64,000 nt of DNA from Legionella lytica. Its GTDB lineage: Bacteria > Pseudomonadota > Gammaproteobacteria > Legionellales > Legionellaceae. Below are positions 1 through 9,052 of the stretch, one piece after another. Where the stretch lies: contig NZ_CP071527.1 in the NCBI RefSeq assembly GCF_023921225.1, positions 186,001-250,000 on the forward strand, read 5' to 3'. The notes below the pieces were generated by a model, which was not told the origin of the DNA, ran no database searches, and worked only from the letters and a program-made list of their open reading frames with translations. The translations under genes were made by a program, and so were the position numbers. The stretch's first letter is position 1, and each line of letters begins with the position of its first letter.

Positions 1-41
1 ATGTTTCATAGCTGTGCTTATTAATTACTTGGGTTATTATC

Positions 42-1319
42 GTGGACGAAGAAATACCATATAAAGCGATTGTAGAACAAACGACTAATCTTGTTATCGT
101 GACGGAGATTCTACCTCTTCGGAAACCACCCGGGATAATAATTGTTTATGTAAATCAGGCGTTTATGAAAGTTATGGGCTATGCGGAAGAAGACGTTTTA
201 GGTAAATCACCCCGAATTTTACAAGGAGAAAAAACCGATAAAAATATCTTGAAGAAAATTCGGATTGCTGTGGAAAAAAAAGAATCTGTACATTTTGAAC
301 TATTAAATTATGCTAAAGACCAAACAGAGCATTGGTTTGACTTTTCAATTATCCCGATTAACGATAAGCACGGTGATTCTAAGTATTTTGTTGGAATTGG
401 ACACGATATAACGGCACGCAAAAAAATGGAAGAAGTACAAGCTCAGCTCTCTTCACTCGTAGAGTTCTCTGATGAGGCAATTATAGGGAAAAATTTAGAT
501 GGGACTATATTGAGTTGGAATAAAGCCGCGGAAAATCTTTATGGTTATAGCGCAAAAGAGGCTATTGGCGCCAATATAAAAATGTTGTTTCCTAAAGATA
601 AACAGGAAGAATTTCAGCATATCATGCATATGGTTGCCGCCAATAAGCACCTCACACACTTTGAAACGCTAAGGGTGCATAAGGATGGGCAGATGATACC
701 CGTTTCCATTACTATAACGCCTATATTTAGTCAGGGAAAAGTACTCGGTGCTTCAGTAATTGCTCGCGATATTACGCAACAAAAATTAATTGAGGAGCGA
801 TTAAAGCATTTAGCAGAACACGATGCCTTAACGGGATTAATTAACCGCCCACTTTTTGAGGATCGTTTAGAGCAGGCCATACTGCGTGCTAATCGACAGG
901 GGCAGAGCGTTGCTGTTTGTTTTTTAGACCTGGATAACTTCAAGCAAGTGAATGACATTTATGGTCATACTGTTGGTGACTTACTGTTATGTGCTACAGT
1001 AAAACGTCTGCAAACCTGTATCCGTGAAATTGATACCTTAGCTCGATTGGGTGGCGATGAGTTTGGATTAGTTTTATCAAATACCACTGAGCAGGAAGCG
1101 ATTAAGGTAGTAAAAAAGATAGTTCACTCGTTCGCAAAAGAATTTTTAATTGAAAATAATGTGTTTCATATTACATTGAGTATAGGGGTTTCCCTATACC
1201 CCAAAGATGGTAATACATCACTCATTGAGAAAGCGGATATGGCAATGTACTATGTAAAAAAGCAGGGAAAGAATAATTTTAAATTGTTTGATGACAGCAT
1301 TTCTAAATTAACCAGTTAA
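42..1319 (+). CDS. PAS-PAS-GGDEF diguanylate cyclase
   Basis: Predicted cytoplasmic sensor that makes cyclic di-GMP from two GTP. Two PAS/PAC sensory units come first (about residues 5-128 and 133-255; each ends in a typical GHDITARKK or ARDITQQK type segment), then a GGDEF domain (about 260-420). The catalytic motif GGDEF is intact at residues 337-341. An RxxD inhibitory site (REID, 328-331) lies exactly five residues upstream, so product inhibition by c-di-GMP is expected. There is no EAL domain, transmembrane segment or signal peptide. The start is a GTG at 42 with no clear ribosome binding site; an in-frame TAG at 9-11 limits any longer form. The ligand of the PAS domains cannot be read from sequence. 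Family call is secure; signalling role is inferred. Confidence 0.93.
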   Translation: MDEEIPYKAIVEQTTNLVIVTEILPLRKPPGIIIVYVNQAFMKVMGYAEEDVLGKSPRILQGEKTDKNILKKIRIAVEKKESVHFELLNYAKDQTEHWFDFSIIPINDKHGDSKYFVGIGHDITARKKMEEVQAQLSSLVEFSDEAIIGKNLDGTILSWNKAAENLYGYSAKEAIGANIKMLFPKDKQEEFQHIMHMVAANKHLTHFETLRVHKDGQMIPVSITITPIFSQGKVLGASVIARDITQQKLIEERLKHLAEHDALTGLINRPLFEDRLEQAILRANRQGQSVAVCFLDLDNFKQVNDIYGHTVGDLLLCATVKRLQTCIREIDTLARLGGDEFGLVLSNTTEQEAIKVVKKIVHSFAKEFLIENNVFHITLSIGVSLYPKDGNTSLIEKADMAMYYVKKQGKNNFKLFDDSISKLTS

Positions 1320-1342
1320 GCCTTGTTCTCTTCTCGCTATGC

Positions 1343-1348
1343 TATAAT
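1343..1348 (+). promoter_or_regulatory. Likely -10 box of nitroreductase-like gene
   Basis: A perfect TATAAT lies 25 bp upstream of the start codon, followed by a strong AAGGAG ribosome binding site at 1361-1366. A -35 box at standard spacing is not convincing. Confidence 0.45.
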
Positions 1349-1372
1349 CTAAAAAAAGCCAAGGAGCTGATG

Positions 1373-1966
1373 ATGGAAAAGGCGGAATCAATAAAGCGCA
1401 GCAAAATTGATGTAATGGATGCTATACATAATCGCAGAGCGGTACGTAATTATTTACCGCAAAAAGTTGACGCAGAGATTATTAATCAGCTTTTAGATGC
1501 TGCGGCTCATGCCCCTTCAGCACTGCACGAAGAATCTCGAGCCTTTGTAGTGGTTCAAGATAAATCTTTATTAGACCGTATTTCTGCTAGTGCTAAGTTG
1601 CTCACGAGCACCAAGGAACAGAAGGACTTGCAGGAACAGCACGTTTTGCAAGTGGTGCAACAAAAGGAGTTCAATGTTTTCTATAATGCACCTAGCTTAA
1701 TCGTTATCTGCAGTACATTTAAGGGAGAGTTCGTTAGTGCCGATTGCTGGTTGGCTGCTGAAAATTTAATGCTTTCTGCTCTGACCTTTGGTCTTGCCTC
1801 CTGTGTTATTGGTTTTTCCGTTCCGGCTTTAAATTTACCTGAATGGAAGAGTGAGTTAGGAATACCTGAAAATATGACAGCTGTGGTTCCGATTATTTTT
1901 GGTTGGCCAGCAACGCCGACTTTAGCTACGACTCATAATCCACCGAAAATTCTCAAGTGGCTCTAG
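1373..1966 (+). CDS. Nitroreductase family protein
   Basis: Predicted FMN-dependent nitroreductase-fold oxidoreductase, cytoplasmic, substrate unknown. The N-terminal part has the family signature (MDAIHNRRAVRNY, followed by a helix with DAAAHAPSALHEE), which in relatives contacts FMN phosphate through the Arg pair. A later segment (SADCWLAAENLMLSALTFGLASCVIGF) matches the family's second conserved block. Length (about 197 residues) is normal. Two adjacent ATG codons exist at 1370 and 1373; AAGGAG at 1361-1366 gives better spacing (6 nt) to 1373, so that start was chosen. It is a single-gene unit with its own -10 box. Confidence 0.85.
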   Translation: MEKAESIKRSKIDVMDAIHNRRAVRNYLPQKVDAEIINQLLDAAAHAPSALHEESRAFVVVQDKSLLDRISASAKLLTSTKEQKDLQEQHVLQVVQQKEFNVFYNAPSLIVICSTFKGEFVSADCWLAAENLMLSALTFGLASCVIGFSVPALNLPEWKSELGIPENMTAVVPIIFGWPATPTLATTHNPPKILKWL

Positions 1967-2248
1967 CTGCCACTGCTATTCAGTCAAAACCGTAATCCTG
2001 GGCAAGTGCAGAGCTTCCAATATTTGGCTTTGTGCTTGTATCTGAGTTAGAGATGACATTTTTTCGCAACTTAAGGATGGGATTTCTTTCCAATGTTATA
2101 GACTGAGAGTGTTGAGATCAAATTTATCTATTTATAACCACATTGAATTTACAATGATTATTTGTGCCCATATTTTTTGCTGTGTGCTTTTAATTGAGCA
2201 TCATATAAAGTACACTCCGCGTTTTTAATCAACGCTATTATTGAAATT

Positions 2249-3478
2249 ATGACACCAAAAAAAGATAAAAAAGATAAAAAAGCCAGACAAGTGGGCTTTA
2301 ATGATGTTCATACTGAAATTGTTCAAGAGGTTGAGCCTACTGCTGCAGTCTCTCGGTTTGTTAAAAATGTATACGGAAATGTTCGTGCTAGCACGAAAGA
2401 TCGGAGCATCAGGGCGCTTGCGAAGCAGATTTACAGTGAATTTACTATGTATCTTGATCAGCTAGAGCAAGCAGATTTTCCAGCTCTGGAATTTTACGAA
2501 AATGATGCGACTAAAATAAAATACAGTGATCCTCGGATCACTACTTATTGTGTGCTGATGAAGTCTTTGATGACTAGGGACGCCACTTTATTCCTCTCGT
2601 CGTATCAAAATAATGAGATAAAATTCAGTGTCAGCGGTTCACCTGTTAGTCCGGAGAATAATTCATTTGCTCTATGGGGGATTTTTACCAGAGCAGCAGT
2701 TGCGGCAGTGCAAGAAGCCCTTCCTACGGCTGACTTAACGGTATGGGCTGTTCCCATGCAAAATGAGCTTGATGACATTGATTCTAATTCTCAAGATGCC
2801 GAAGAGTTATCTCTAGTTGTTCCATTGTTTGCTGACGAGTTGCCTCCTGAATCGGAATTACAAGAATCAAGCAGTCCAAGTCTTTCTTCTTTAGGTGTGC
2901 AAGATGAGCAAGAACTATCTACAAATACTTCATTGCTAACTAAAGAATTAGTTCCTGAACAGGAGCAGATGGAATCAATAAGCGCGGATTCTACTTCACC
3001 GACCTTACACGCTGAGCCACAATTGACTCAGGAGGAACTGGATAATTATGATTTTAATGCTTGGCAAGCACCTAAAGAGTTATCGGCTTTACGGGCCAGT
3101 ATTAAAGCAATGCATACTTATGGTTTGCGCTTAAAAACAGCTTGTCCTCAAAAAGCAAATGCAGCCATGCAGTTGGCCGTAGAATTGACCAATGATTTGC
3201 AAAACTATTATGAAACGGCGGCTGAGGCGCGCAATGAAGAAGCGTTTAAAAATGAGTTTCATACTAAGCTGCATTCTCAAGATGAATTAATGTCTACTCA
3301 CCGTAATTATAAGATGGTAGTCTTGGCTAATATAGCCATTGCCTTAACGGGCTTAGGTCTGGCCGTAATCGTTGTCTCTTTATTAGTTCGTGGACATGGC
3401 TTGTATAACTCAACTCAAGGCCAAAATAAAGTGAATGATATTGACCAGCAATTGGATAAATCGCTAATGGTAATGTAA
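2249..3478 (+). CDS. Orphan protein with C-terminal membrane helix
   Basis: Not recognised as a known enzyme. The 409-residue protein starts with a Lys/Asp-rich segment (MTPKKDKKDKKAR), has a folded-looking N-terminal half (about 20-170), a long acidic Ser/Glu-rich linker (about 175-265), then a helical region (about 275-350) and one hydrophobic helix at about 356-380, followed by a 29-residue polar tail. The helical region plus membrane helix resembles a C-terminal module I associate with many Legionella orphan proteins; that resemblance is from memory and needs a search. No signal peptide. It could be a Dot/Icm substrate, which is inference only. A weak ribosome binding site precedes ATG 2249. 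Flanked by about 280 bp upstream and 205 bp downstream of non-coding DNA. Confidence 0.75.
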   Translation: MTPKKDKKDKKARQVGFNDVHTEIVQEVEPTAAVSRFVKNVYGNVRASTKDRSIRALAKQIYSEFTMYLDQLEQADFPALEFYENDATKIKYSDPRITTYCVLMKSLMTRDATLFLSSYQNNEIKFSVSGSPVSPENNSFALWGIFTRAAVAAVQEALPTADLTVWAVPMQNELDDIDSNSQDAEELSLVVPLFADELPPESELQESSSPSLSSLGVQDEQELSTNTSLLTKELVPEQEQMESISADSTSPTLHAEPQLTQEELDNYDFNAWQAPKELSALRASIKAMHTYGLRLKTACPQKANAAMQLAVELTNDLQNYYETAAEARNEEAFKNEFHTKLHSQDELMSTHRNYKMVVLANIAIALTGLGLAVIVVSLLVRGHGLYNSTQGQNKVNDIDQQLDKSLMVM

Positions 3479-3550
3479 TTCGTCAGTGTTCACGGAGATG
3501 TCATTTATTAACATTAAATAAAAAACTGTCTCCCTTGTGAACAACGTGAG

Positions 3551-3593
3551 GCAATCCAGCATTGAGTGGCAACGCCGCATCATTCTGGGTTGC
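3551..3593. repeat. Degenerate inverted repeat
   Basis: GCAATCCAG at 3551-3559 faces CTGGGTTGC at 3585-3593. The flanks look like a decayed copy of the GCAATCCAG/CTGGATTGC type inverted repeats common in gammaproteobacterial intergenic DNA. It lies between two orphan genes. Confidence 0.4.
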
Positions 3594-3683
3594 TGCGCCA
3601 AACTTGCAACGACGAAATTCACTTGACCCTTACTGTAGTTCTTAAGAGCTACGCCACTTGTTCCTTTTCGAGGATTATTTTTG

Positions 3684-4385
3684 ATGAGTATATTTGAACT
3701 ATTAAAGAAAATTTTTTGCTGTGGGAGTTCGACTGTTCCCCCTGAACAGCAGCCAATTTTGTCTGGAGCTGATTTTGGCAATAGCATTCCTAAGCAGGAT
3801 ACTTATATTTATATCGGCAACGCGGGTATAAACACAACTGTAGCTGAAGGTTTACAGGTAGATGAGGATGAGCACTTTTCCAGGACACCGCCTAATAACG
3901 CGGTAGGAACAGGTAGTACAACTCATTCTCCTGGTGTTTCTTTGGGTGTACATACTCCGAATTCTCGTTCGCAACATCGTCGTAGGTCTTCTTCGTCAGC
4001 ATTCTTTGATGGTGAGCTGCCTTCATCAACAGCTGGTACGCCTCCTTCGCCCGGAGTTTCTTTAGGTATCTGCACTCCCACACATTCGCCAACTAAAGGT
4101 GGTAGTACCCATCCTTCTCCTGGTTTCTCTTTAGGAGTTTACACACCAGAGCATTCATCTACTAAAAGTGGAAGTGCCCATCCTTCCCCTGGTTTCTCTT
4201 TAGGAGTTTACACACCAGAGCATTTATCAACTAAAAGTGGTGGCACTCATCTTTCTCCTGGCTTCTCTTTAGGAGTGCACACACCGGTAGATTCGCCAAC
4301 GAAAAGTGTTGGTAGTAATTTAGACTTTTCGTTGGGGACATCTGATGATGAGGACGATACATCTACACAGCAATTGGTGCTTTAA
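3684..4385 (+). CDS. Tandem-repeat orphan protein, effector candidate
   Basis: Not recognised. The 233-residue protein begins with a short amphipathic helix ending in a Cys pair ([16 protein letters not shown]). The middle is Ser/Thr/Pro/Gly-rich with the core SPG(V/F)SLG occurring five times in full, four of them in a 23-residue tandem array. The end is acidic then polar ([16 protein letters not shown]), the composition described for E-block type Dot/Icm secretion signals. A TTG at 3681 and ATG at 3684 are adjacent; CGAGGA at 3669-3674 fits the ATG. The last 23 bp overlap the end of thyA on the other strand. The repetitive, low-complexity make-up and N-terminal Cys pair suggest a host-exposed, perhaps membrane-anchored protein, but this is inference. 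Confidence 0.75.
   Translation: MSIFELLKKIFCCGSSTVPPEQQPILSGADFGNSIPKQDTYIYIGNAGINTTVAEGLQVDEDEHFSRTPPNNAVGTGSTTHSPGVSLGVHTPNSRSQHRRRSSSSAFFDGELPSSTAGTPPSPGVSLGICTPTHSPTKGGSTHPSPGFSLGVYTPEHSSTKSGSAHPSPGFSLGVYTPEHLSTKSGGTHLSPGFSLGVHTPVDSPTKSVGSNLDFSLGTSDDEDDTSTQQLVL
4041..4316 (+). repeat. Four tandem 69-bp coding repeats
   Basis: Four consecutive 69-bp units begin at 4041, 4110, 4179 and 4248, each encoding 23 residues built around SPGxSLGxxTP and a following S/PTKxGG type linker. Units 2 and 3 are nearly identical at DNA level, while units 1 and 4 have diverged, which suggests recent unit duplication. Confidence 0.92.
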
Positions 4386-5157
4386 TTGTAGGATGGGATT
4401 GATAATCCACAAACTCAAAATCTTCATAAACATAATCAAATAAGGAATTTGCTTTCCGTTTGATATGTAAGCGAGCCAAAGGGAATGGCTCTCTACTTAA
4501 TTGGGTACGTGCTTGTTCCAAGTGATTTAAATACAAATGACAATCACCACCTGTCCAAATAAACTCCCCCGCTTCTAACCCACATTGTTCTGCCACCATA
4601 TGCGTTAGGAGAGCGTAAGAAGCAATATTAAACGGTACGCCTAAAAAGACATCTGCAGAGCGTTGATACAATTGGCATGATAGGGTGTTATTGGCTACAT
4701 AAAATTGAAACAGAGCATGGCATGGCATTAATGCCATTTGGTCCAGTTCTCCTACATTCCAGGCACTGACAATTAAGCGGCGGGAATCGGGATTTTTTTG
4801 GATTTGCTGCAGCACTTCACTGAGCTGGTCAATATGACGACCATCGGCAGTGGGCCAGCTGCGCCATTGTTTGCCATAGACGGGCCCTAAGTCACCATTG
4901 CTATCGGCCCATTCATCCCAAATAGAGACACCATTTTCTTTGAGATAAGCAATATTCGTGTCACCTTTTAAAAACCACAATAGCTCATGCACAATACTGC
5001 GCATATGTAGTTTTTTCGTGGTTACTAAAGGAAAGCCTTGGCGTAAATCAAAGCGCATTTGATGGCCAAAGACGGATAAGGTTCCCGTACCTGTGCGGTC
5101 TGTTTTTTCAGTTCCGTGTTGTAATATATGCTCTAATAATTGCAAGTATGTTTTCAT
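4363..5157 (-). CDS. thyA: Thymidylate synthase
   Basis: Converts dUMP and 5,10-methylene-tetrahydrofolate to dTMP and dihydrofolate in the cytoplasm. At 264 residues it matches the E. coli enzyme in length. The catalytic Cys is at position 146 in [11 protein letters not shown]; the N-terminal dUMP-phosphate loop ([11 protein letters not shown]) and the folate-binding C-terminus ([10 protein letters not shown]) are intact. It is the last gene of the rppH-ptsP-tauE-lgt-thyA operon; its ATG overlaps the lgt stop by 4 bp, implying translational coupling. Its 3' end overlaps the convergent repeat-protein gene by 23 bp. Confidence 0.98.
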   Translation of the reverse strand: MKTYLQLLEHILQHGTEKTDRTGTGTLSVFGHQMRFDLRQGFPLVTTKKLHMRSIVHELLWFLKGDTNIAYLKENGVSIWDEWADSNGDLGPVYGKQWRSWPTADGRHIDQLSEVLQQIQKNPDSRRLIVSAWNVGELDQMALMPCHALFQFYVANNTLSCQLYQRSADVFLGVPFNIASYALLTHMVAEQCGLEAGEFIWTGGDCHLYLNHLEQARTQLSREPFPLARLHIKRKANSLFDYVYEDFEFVDYQSHPTIKAPIAV

Positions 5158-5927
5158 TGTTCAGCTCGCCACCATAAAAAAAGCCCTAATAGTATCATAG
5201 GAGCGGATAAAATTTGACCCATAGTCAGCCAGTCAAATGCAAGATAGCCTAATTGAGGATCCGGCTGGCGGAAAAATTCCGCAATAATACGGCACACCGC
5301 ATAACCGATTAGAAACATCGCGGATACTCGACCAGCAGGGCGGGGCTTGCTGGCATAGCACCAAACTAAGATAAATAAACCGATACCCTCTAAACCAAAC
5401 TCATAGATTTCCGATGGATGGCGAGGCTGGTTATCAACATGGCTGTAAACCATGCCCCAAGGAACATCGGTTACGCGGCCCCAGAGCTCGCCATTGATGA
5501 AATTACCAACACGTCCCGCGCCAAGACCGATGGGGACTAAAGGCGCAATGAAATCACTGACTTCCCAGAAGGGGCGTTTGTATTTGCGCGCAAACAGCCA
5601 TAAAGCGCCAATAACACCGAGCAAACCGCCATGGAATGACATTCCTCCCTCCCAAATTTTAAATAATGACAAAGGAGTATGGATTAATACGGGAAAATCG
5701 TAAAAGAGCATGTAGCCAACACGGCCGCCAATGATCACGCCTAGGGCAGCATAAAAAATCAAATCACTAATTTGGTCAGAATTCCAATCTAATTTATAGT
5801 GTTTCATGCGCCAATGAGCGAGAAGCCAGGCGCTAACAAAACCAATAAGGTACATTAAGCCATACCAATGTACTTGGATGGGCCCTAGTGAAAACGCCAC
5901 TGGATTAATATAGGGATAGTAGAGCAT
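5154..5927 (-). CDS. lgt: Prolipoprotein diacylglyceryl transferase
   Basis: Inner-membrane enzyme that transfers diacylglycerol from phosphatidylglycerol to the lipobox Cys of prolipoproteins. 257 residues with about seven membrane helices. Family motifs are visible: HGGLLG (about residues 99-104), the signature [16 protein letters not shown] and the downstream RHPSEIYE. It sits between the TauE-like gene (15 bp upstream) and thyA (4-bp overlap), reproducing the lgt-thyA order of other gammaproteobacteria. A likely client in this window is the DUF2807 lipoprotein near 25 kb. Confidence 0.97.
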   Translation of the reverse strand: MLYYPYINPVAFSLGPIQVHWYGLMYLIGFVSAWLLAHWRMKHYKLDWNSDQISDLIFYAALGVIIGGRVGYMLFYDFPVLIHTPLSLFKIWEGGMSFHGGLLGVIGALWLFARKYKRPFWEVSDFIAPLVPIGLGAGRVGNFINGELWGRVTDVPWGMVYSHVDNQPRHPSEIYEFGLEGIGLFILVWCYASKPRPAGRVSAMFLIGYAVCRIIAEFFRQPDPQLGYLAFDWLTMGQILSAPMILLGLFLWWRAEQ

Positions 5928-5942
5928 AAGCGATAAGTTCCT

Positions 5943-6743
5943 TTAGAGAAGCATTTTTAATGAGGTTAAAATAAGCAATAGGATAAAGCCATACTTTAAT
6001 TGATGGACTGGTAATTTGTAGTGTAACCTCGTTCCTATGGGGGCGAACATACTGCTGGTCGCGCCAACGAGAAGAATGGCTGGCCAGTAAACATAACCAA
6101 GAGTATAGGGGATTGCCGCTGTTTCACGGAGACCGATGATAATAAAGGTTATCGTACCAATCAGGGCAATCGTAAATGCACAGGAGTTGGATATGCCTGC
6201 AATTTTACGTGCAGGGATGCCATAGTGGGTCATGAGAGGAACAATTAAAATTCCTCCACCAACCCCGAGCAGTCCGGAGGTAAGACCGATAAAAAAGCAG
6301 ATGAGAAAAATTATCGATTGTTTAGGAAATGATGTGGACTGCTCCTTGGGTTTATCGAACAGCATTTTGAGCGCAACAAACAGCAGAAAAACGCCAAAAA
6401 ATATTTTTAACCAAGCATTCGGTATCTTCGCAGCGAGAACAGAGCCTGATATTGTCCCTGCGATCAGGCCTGGCCATAATTTTTTGAGTACTGACCACAG
6501 AATATTGCCGACCTTGTGGTGCGATCTGACTGCTGAAAGCGAGGTAATAATCATAATGGCTAAAGAGGTGCCAACGGCCACATGCATGAGCATATTATGA
6601 GGAATAATAGCCATGTGCTGAAAGACAAAGACTAAGCTTGGAATGACAACTAAACCACCACCAATTCCAAATAAACCAGCAACAATTCCTGTAAAGGCGC
6701 CAATTAATAAGTAAATGACACCATGAAGGATCGCACTCTCCAC
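5943..6743 (-). CDS. TauE/SafE family membrane permease
   Basis: Predicted inner-membrane exporter of the TauE/SafE (DUF81) family. Relatives are linked to sulfite, sulfonate or other organic-anion transport; the substrate here is unknown. 266 residues, about eight helices, with the family's repeated Gly-rich motif in each half (GIVAGLFGIGGGLVVIPSL near residue 20 and GLTSGLLGVGGGILIVPL near 155), showing the usual inverted two-repeat plan. The start is GTG at 6741-6743, whose first G is the last base of the ptsP TAG stop, so translation is probably coupled to ptsP. It is an insertion in the otherwise familiar rppH-ptsP-lgt-thyA order. Confidence 0.9.
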   Translation of the reverse strand: MESAILHGVIYLLIGAFTGIVAGLFGIGGGLVVIPSLVFVFQHMAIIPHNMLMHVAVGTSLAIMIITSLSAVRSHHKVGNILWSVLKKLWPGLIAGTISGSVLAAKIPNAWLKIFFGVFLLFVALKMLFDKPKEQSTSFPKQSIIFLICFFIGLTSGLLGVGGGILIVPLMTHYGIPARKIAGISNSCAFTIALIGTITFIIIGLRETAAIPYTLGYVYWPAILLVGATSSMFAPIGTRLHYKLPVHQLKYGFILLLILTSLKMLL

Positions 6744-9040
6744 TATATAGATTTCCCAGCTCTAATTAAGCCGCCTAAGCCTTCTGCCTCCAATGCTTTT
6801 TCTAAATGCAGACGAATTTCTGCGGGATGTTCAAATTCAAGTACTTCAGCAAGAATTTTACGTGCATTGGCAATCGCAAAATTACGAATTACGTATTTCA
6901 CACGGGGTAAGCTTGCAGAGTTCATACTTAAGGTATCAAAGCCCATAGCAATTAATAAAATTACGGCTAAAGGATCACTGGCCATTTCACCACAAATACT
7001 CACTTCAACTCCAGCTGCATGTCCTCCCTCAACAACTTTAAGTAAAACACGCAACATGGCAGGATGCATGGAGTCATAGAGGCTGGCCACGCGTGCATTA
7101 TTTCTATCTACGGCTAAAAAGTATTGGGTTAAATCGTTACTGCCGACGGAAATAAAGTCGACCCGTTTGGCGATTTCGCGCGCAAGATAAGCGGCAGCCG
7201 GTACTTCAATCATCACCCCTAATTTGGGTTTGGCGATGTTACAGCCTTCTTCCAGTAATTCAGCATAAGCTTGGTCAATCAGATAAGTTGCCTCTTCGAC
7301 CTCACTCAGGGTGGTCACCATTGGCAGCATAATACGCAAGTTATTTAATTCTTCACTGGCACGCATCATGGCTCGTACTTGCATAAGGAATACGTCAGGA
7401 TGATCGAGGGTAACTCGTATACCGCGCCAGCCTAAGTATGGGTTATCTTCTTCTACTGGGAAATAAGGTAAAACTTTATCGCCACCGATGTCTAAGGTAC
7501 GCATGGTTACTGGACGGGGGGCGAATGCTTTTAGGGTTTGGCGATAAATAATGGTTTGCTCATCTTCAGAGGGGAATTGATCTCGGCTCATAAAGGGAAC
7601 TTCAGAGCGGTATAAACCAACCCCTTCTGCGCCCACACTCATGGATAGACCCGCATCCATAGCAAGTCCGGTATTAACTTGCAGGGAAATTTTATAACTG
7701 TCGATGGTTTCTGCCGGTTTATCGCGTAGACTGACCAAACTTTGATTGAGCGCCTGTTCTTCTTGTTCTAAAAGTTTAAATTCAGTTAATACGGTTTTTG
7801 ATGGCGAAACATGTACCTGGCCAAAATAGCCATCGACAATAATGGCACGACGGTTAACATACTCTAGTTTTAAACCACGAACTCCCATCACGGTAGGCAC
7901 GCCTAAGGCACGCGCTAAAATAGCTACATGGGAGTTATTTGAGCCCTTGGCAGAAACCACACCTGCTAAGCACCCCTCAGGTACTTCAGCAAGGGCCGCG
8001 GCGGTTACTTCATCGCCAATCAAAATAGTACGGTTTGGATAAACTAATTCTTCATGTTGCGACCATTGTAAGGCCGCCAATACCCGCCGCCCCAGATCCC
8101 GAAAATCACTAGCTCGTTCTCGCAAGTAGGAATCTTCCATACTTTCAAACTGAGCCACATGCTTTTTGATTACGGTGGCTAAAGCTGCTTGAGCACTGAT
8201 TTTTTCTTCGCGAATTACATGGACGACTTCTGCACCTAAGCTGTCTTTATCCAGGATACGTAAATACACATCAAATAATGCATGTTCTTCTTCTGCAACC
8301 ACGGCCTTCATGCGTCGCCCTAAGCGCTGCATGTCATCGCGAGTCGCTTCTAAGGCTTCATAAAAGGTGCTGATTTCTTCATCCAAGGTTTCTACTGGAT
8401 GGCGAGGAACGGCATCAATATCCGCAGGGGGGTACACCACAACTGCAGTACCAATACCAATGCCAGGAACAGAACCAATTCCGGCTAAAGAGGTGGAGCT
8501 GGCTTCAATTTTTTCCACGCCACCCATCGGCTTGGGCTGGGTTAATTCAGCTAATTCACCAGTGGCTTCTGCATGGGCAATAATACCACCCAGCTGAGCC
8601 GCCAGCGTAATTAAGAAGGATTCTTCTATATCATCAAAACAACGTTGTTCCGTTTGCTGAATTATTAAGACACCGTAGAGTTTACGGTGTTGAATGATGG
8701 GAACCCCAAGAAATGCTTTAAAGCGCTCTTCACCCAATAAGGAATGATGATAAAAATCAGGGTGTGAGGGGGCGTCTTCCAGATTAATAGGTTCTTCACG
8801 TCGTCCGACTTGGCCAATCAAGCCACTGTCGAGGGAAACACGTACTCGAGACTCGGCTTGCTTATTTAAGCCTTCGGTCGCGATGAGTACGTACTCAGCA
8901 TGTTTGGTATCAATAAGGTAAACGGAAACGGCCTCGGCATTAATGGCTTTATTAATTTGTTGCACCAATATGCCAAGGGCCTCAGAGAGCTGCTGGGCTG
9001 CGGTGACTTCTTGAACTATTCGTTTCAGTACCTTAAGCAT
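6743..9040 (-). CDS. ptsP: PTS-Ntr enzyme I (PEP-protein phosphotransferase)
   Basis: First enzyme of the nitrogen-related phosphotransferase system: autophosphorylates from PEP and passes phosphate to NPr, acting in regulation rather than sugar uptake. 765 residues: GAF sensor domain (about 1-160), linker, enzyme I N-terminal domain (about 185-300), swivelling phosphohistidine domain with His371 in GSNNSHVAILARALGVP, and the PEP-binding barrel (about 430-740) with GSNDLTQYFLAVDRN and the active-site Cys in SICGEMASDP. Length fits the family. The phosphohistidine loop reads GSNNSH rather than the commoner GGRTSH, which is typical of the PtsP branch. It lies 12 bp after rppH in the operon. Confidence 0.96.
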   Translation of the reverse strand: MLKVLKRIVQEVTAAQQLSEALGILVQQINKAINAEAVSVYLIDTKHAEYVLIATEGLNKQAESRVRVSLDSGLIGQVGRREEPINLEDAPSHPDFYHHSLLGEERFKAFLGVPIIQHRKLYGVLIIQQTEQRCFDDIEESFLITLAAQLGGIIAHAEATGELAELTQPKPMGGVEKIEASSTSLAGIGSVPGIGIGTAVVVYPPADIDAVPRHPVETLDEEISTFYEALEATRDDMQRLGRRMKAVVAEEEHALFDVYLRILDKDSLGAEVVHVIREEKISAQAALATVIKKHVAQFESMEDSYLRERASDFRDLGRRVLAALQWSQHEELVYPNRTILIGDEVTAAALAEVPEGCLAGVVSAKGSNNSHVAILARALGVPTVMGVRGLKLEYVNRRAIIVDGYFGQVHVSPSKTVLTEFKLLEQEEQALNQSLVSLRDKPAETIDSYKISLQVNTGLAMDAGLSMSVGAEGVGLYRSEVPFMSRDQFPSEDEQTIIYRQTLKAFAPRPVTMRTLDIGGDKVLPYFPVEEDNPYLGWRGIRVTLDHPDVFLMQVRAMMRASEELNNLRIMLPMVTTLSEVEEATYLIDQAYAELLEEGCNIAKPKLGVMIEVPAAAYLAREIAKRVDFISVGSNDLTQYFLAVDRNNARVASLYDSMHPAMLRVLLKVVEGGHAAGVEVSICGEMASDPLAVILLIAMGFDTLSMNSASLPRVKYVIRNFAIANARKILAEVLEFEHPAEIRLHLEKALEAEGLGGLIRAGKSI

Positions 9041-9052
9041 CTACGCCAATGA

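Noticed and set aside
4041..4316. CRISPR-like array
   Set aside because: Four 69-bp units are contiguous, in frame, without spacers, and lie in a coding sequence.
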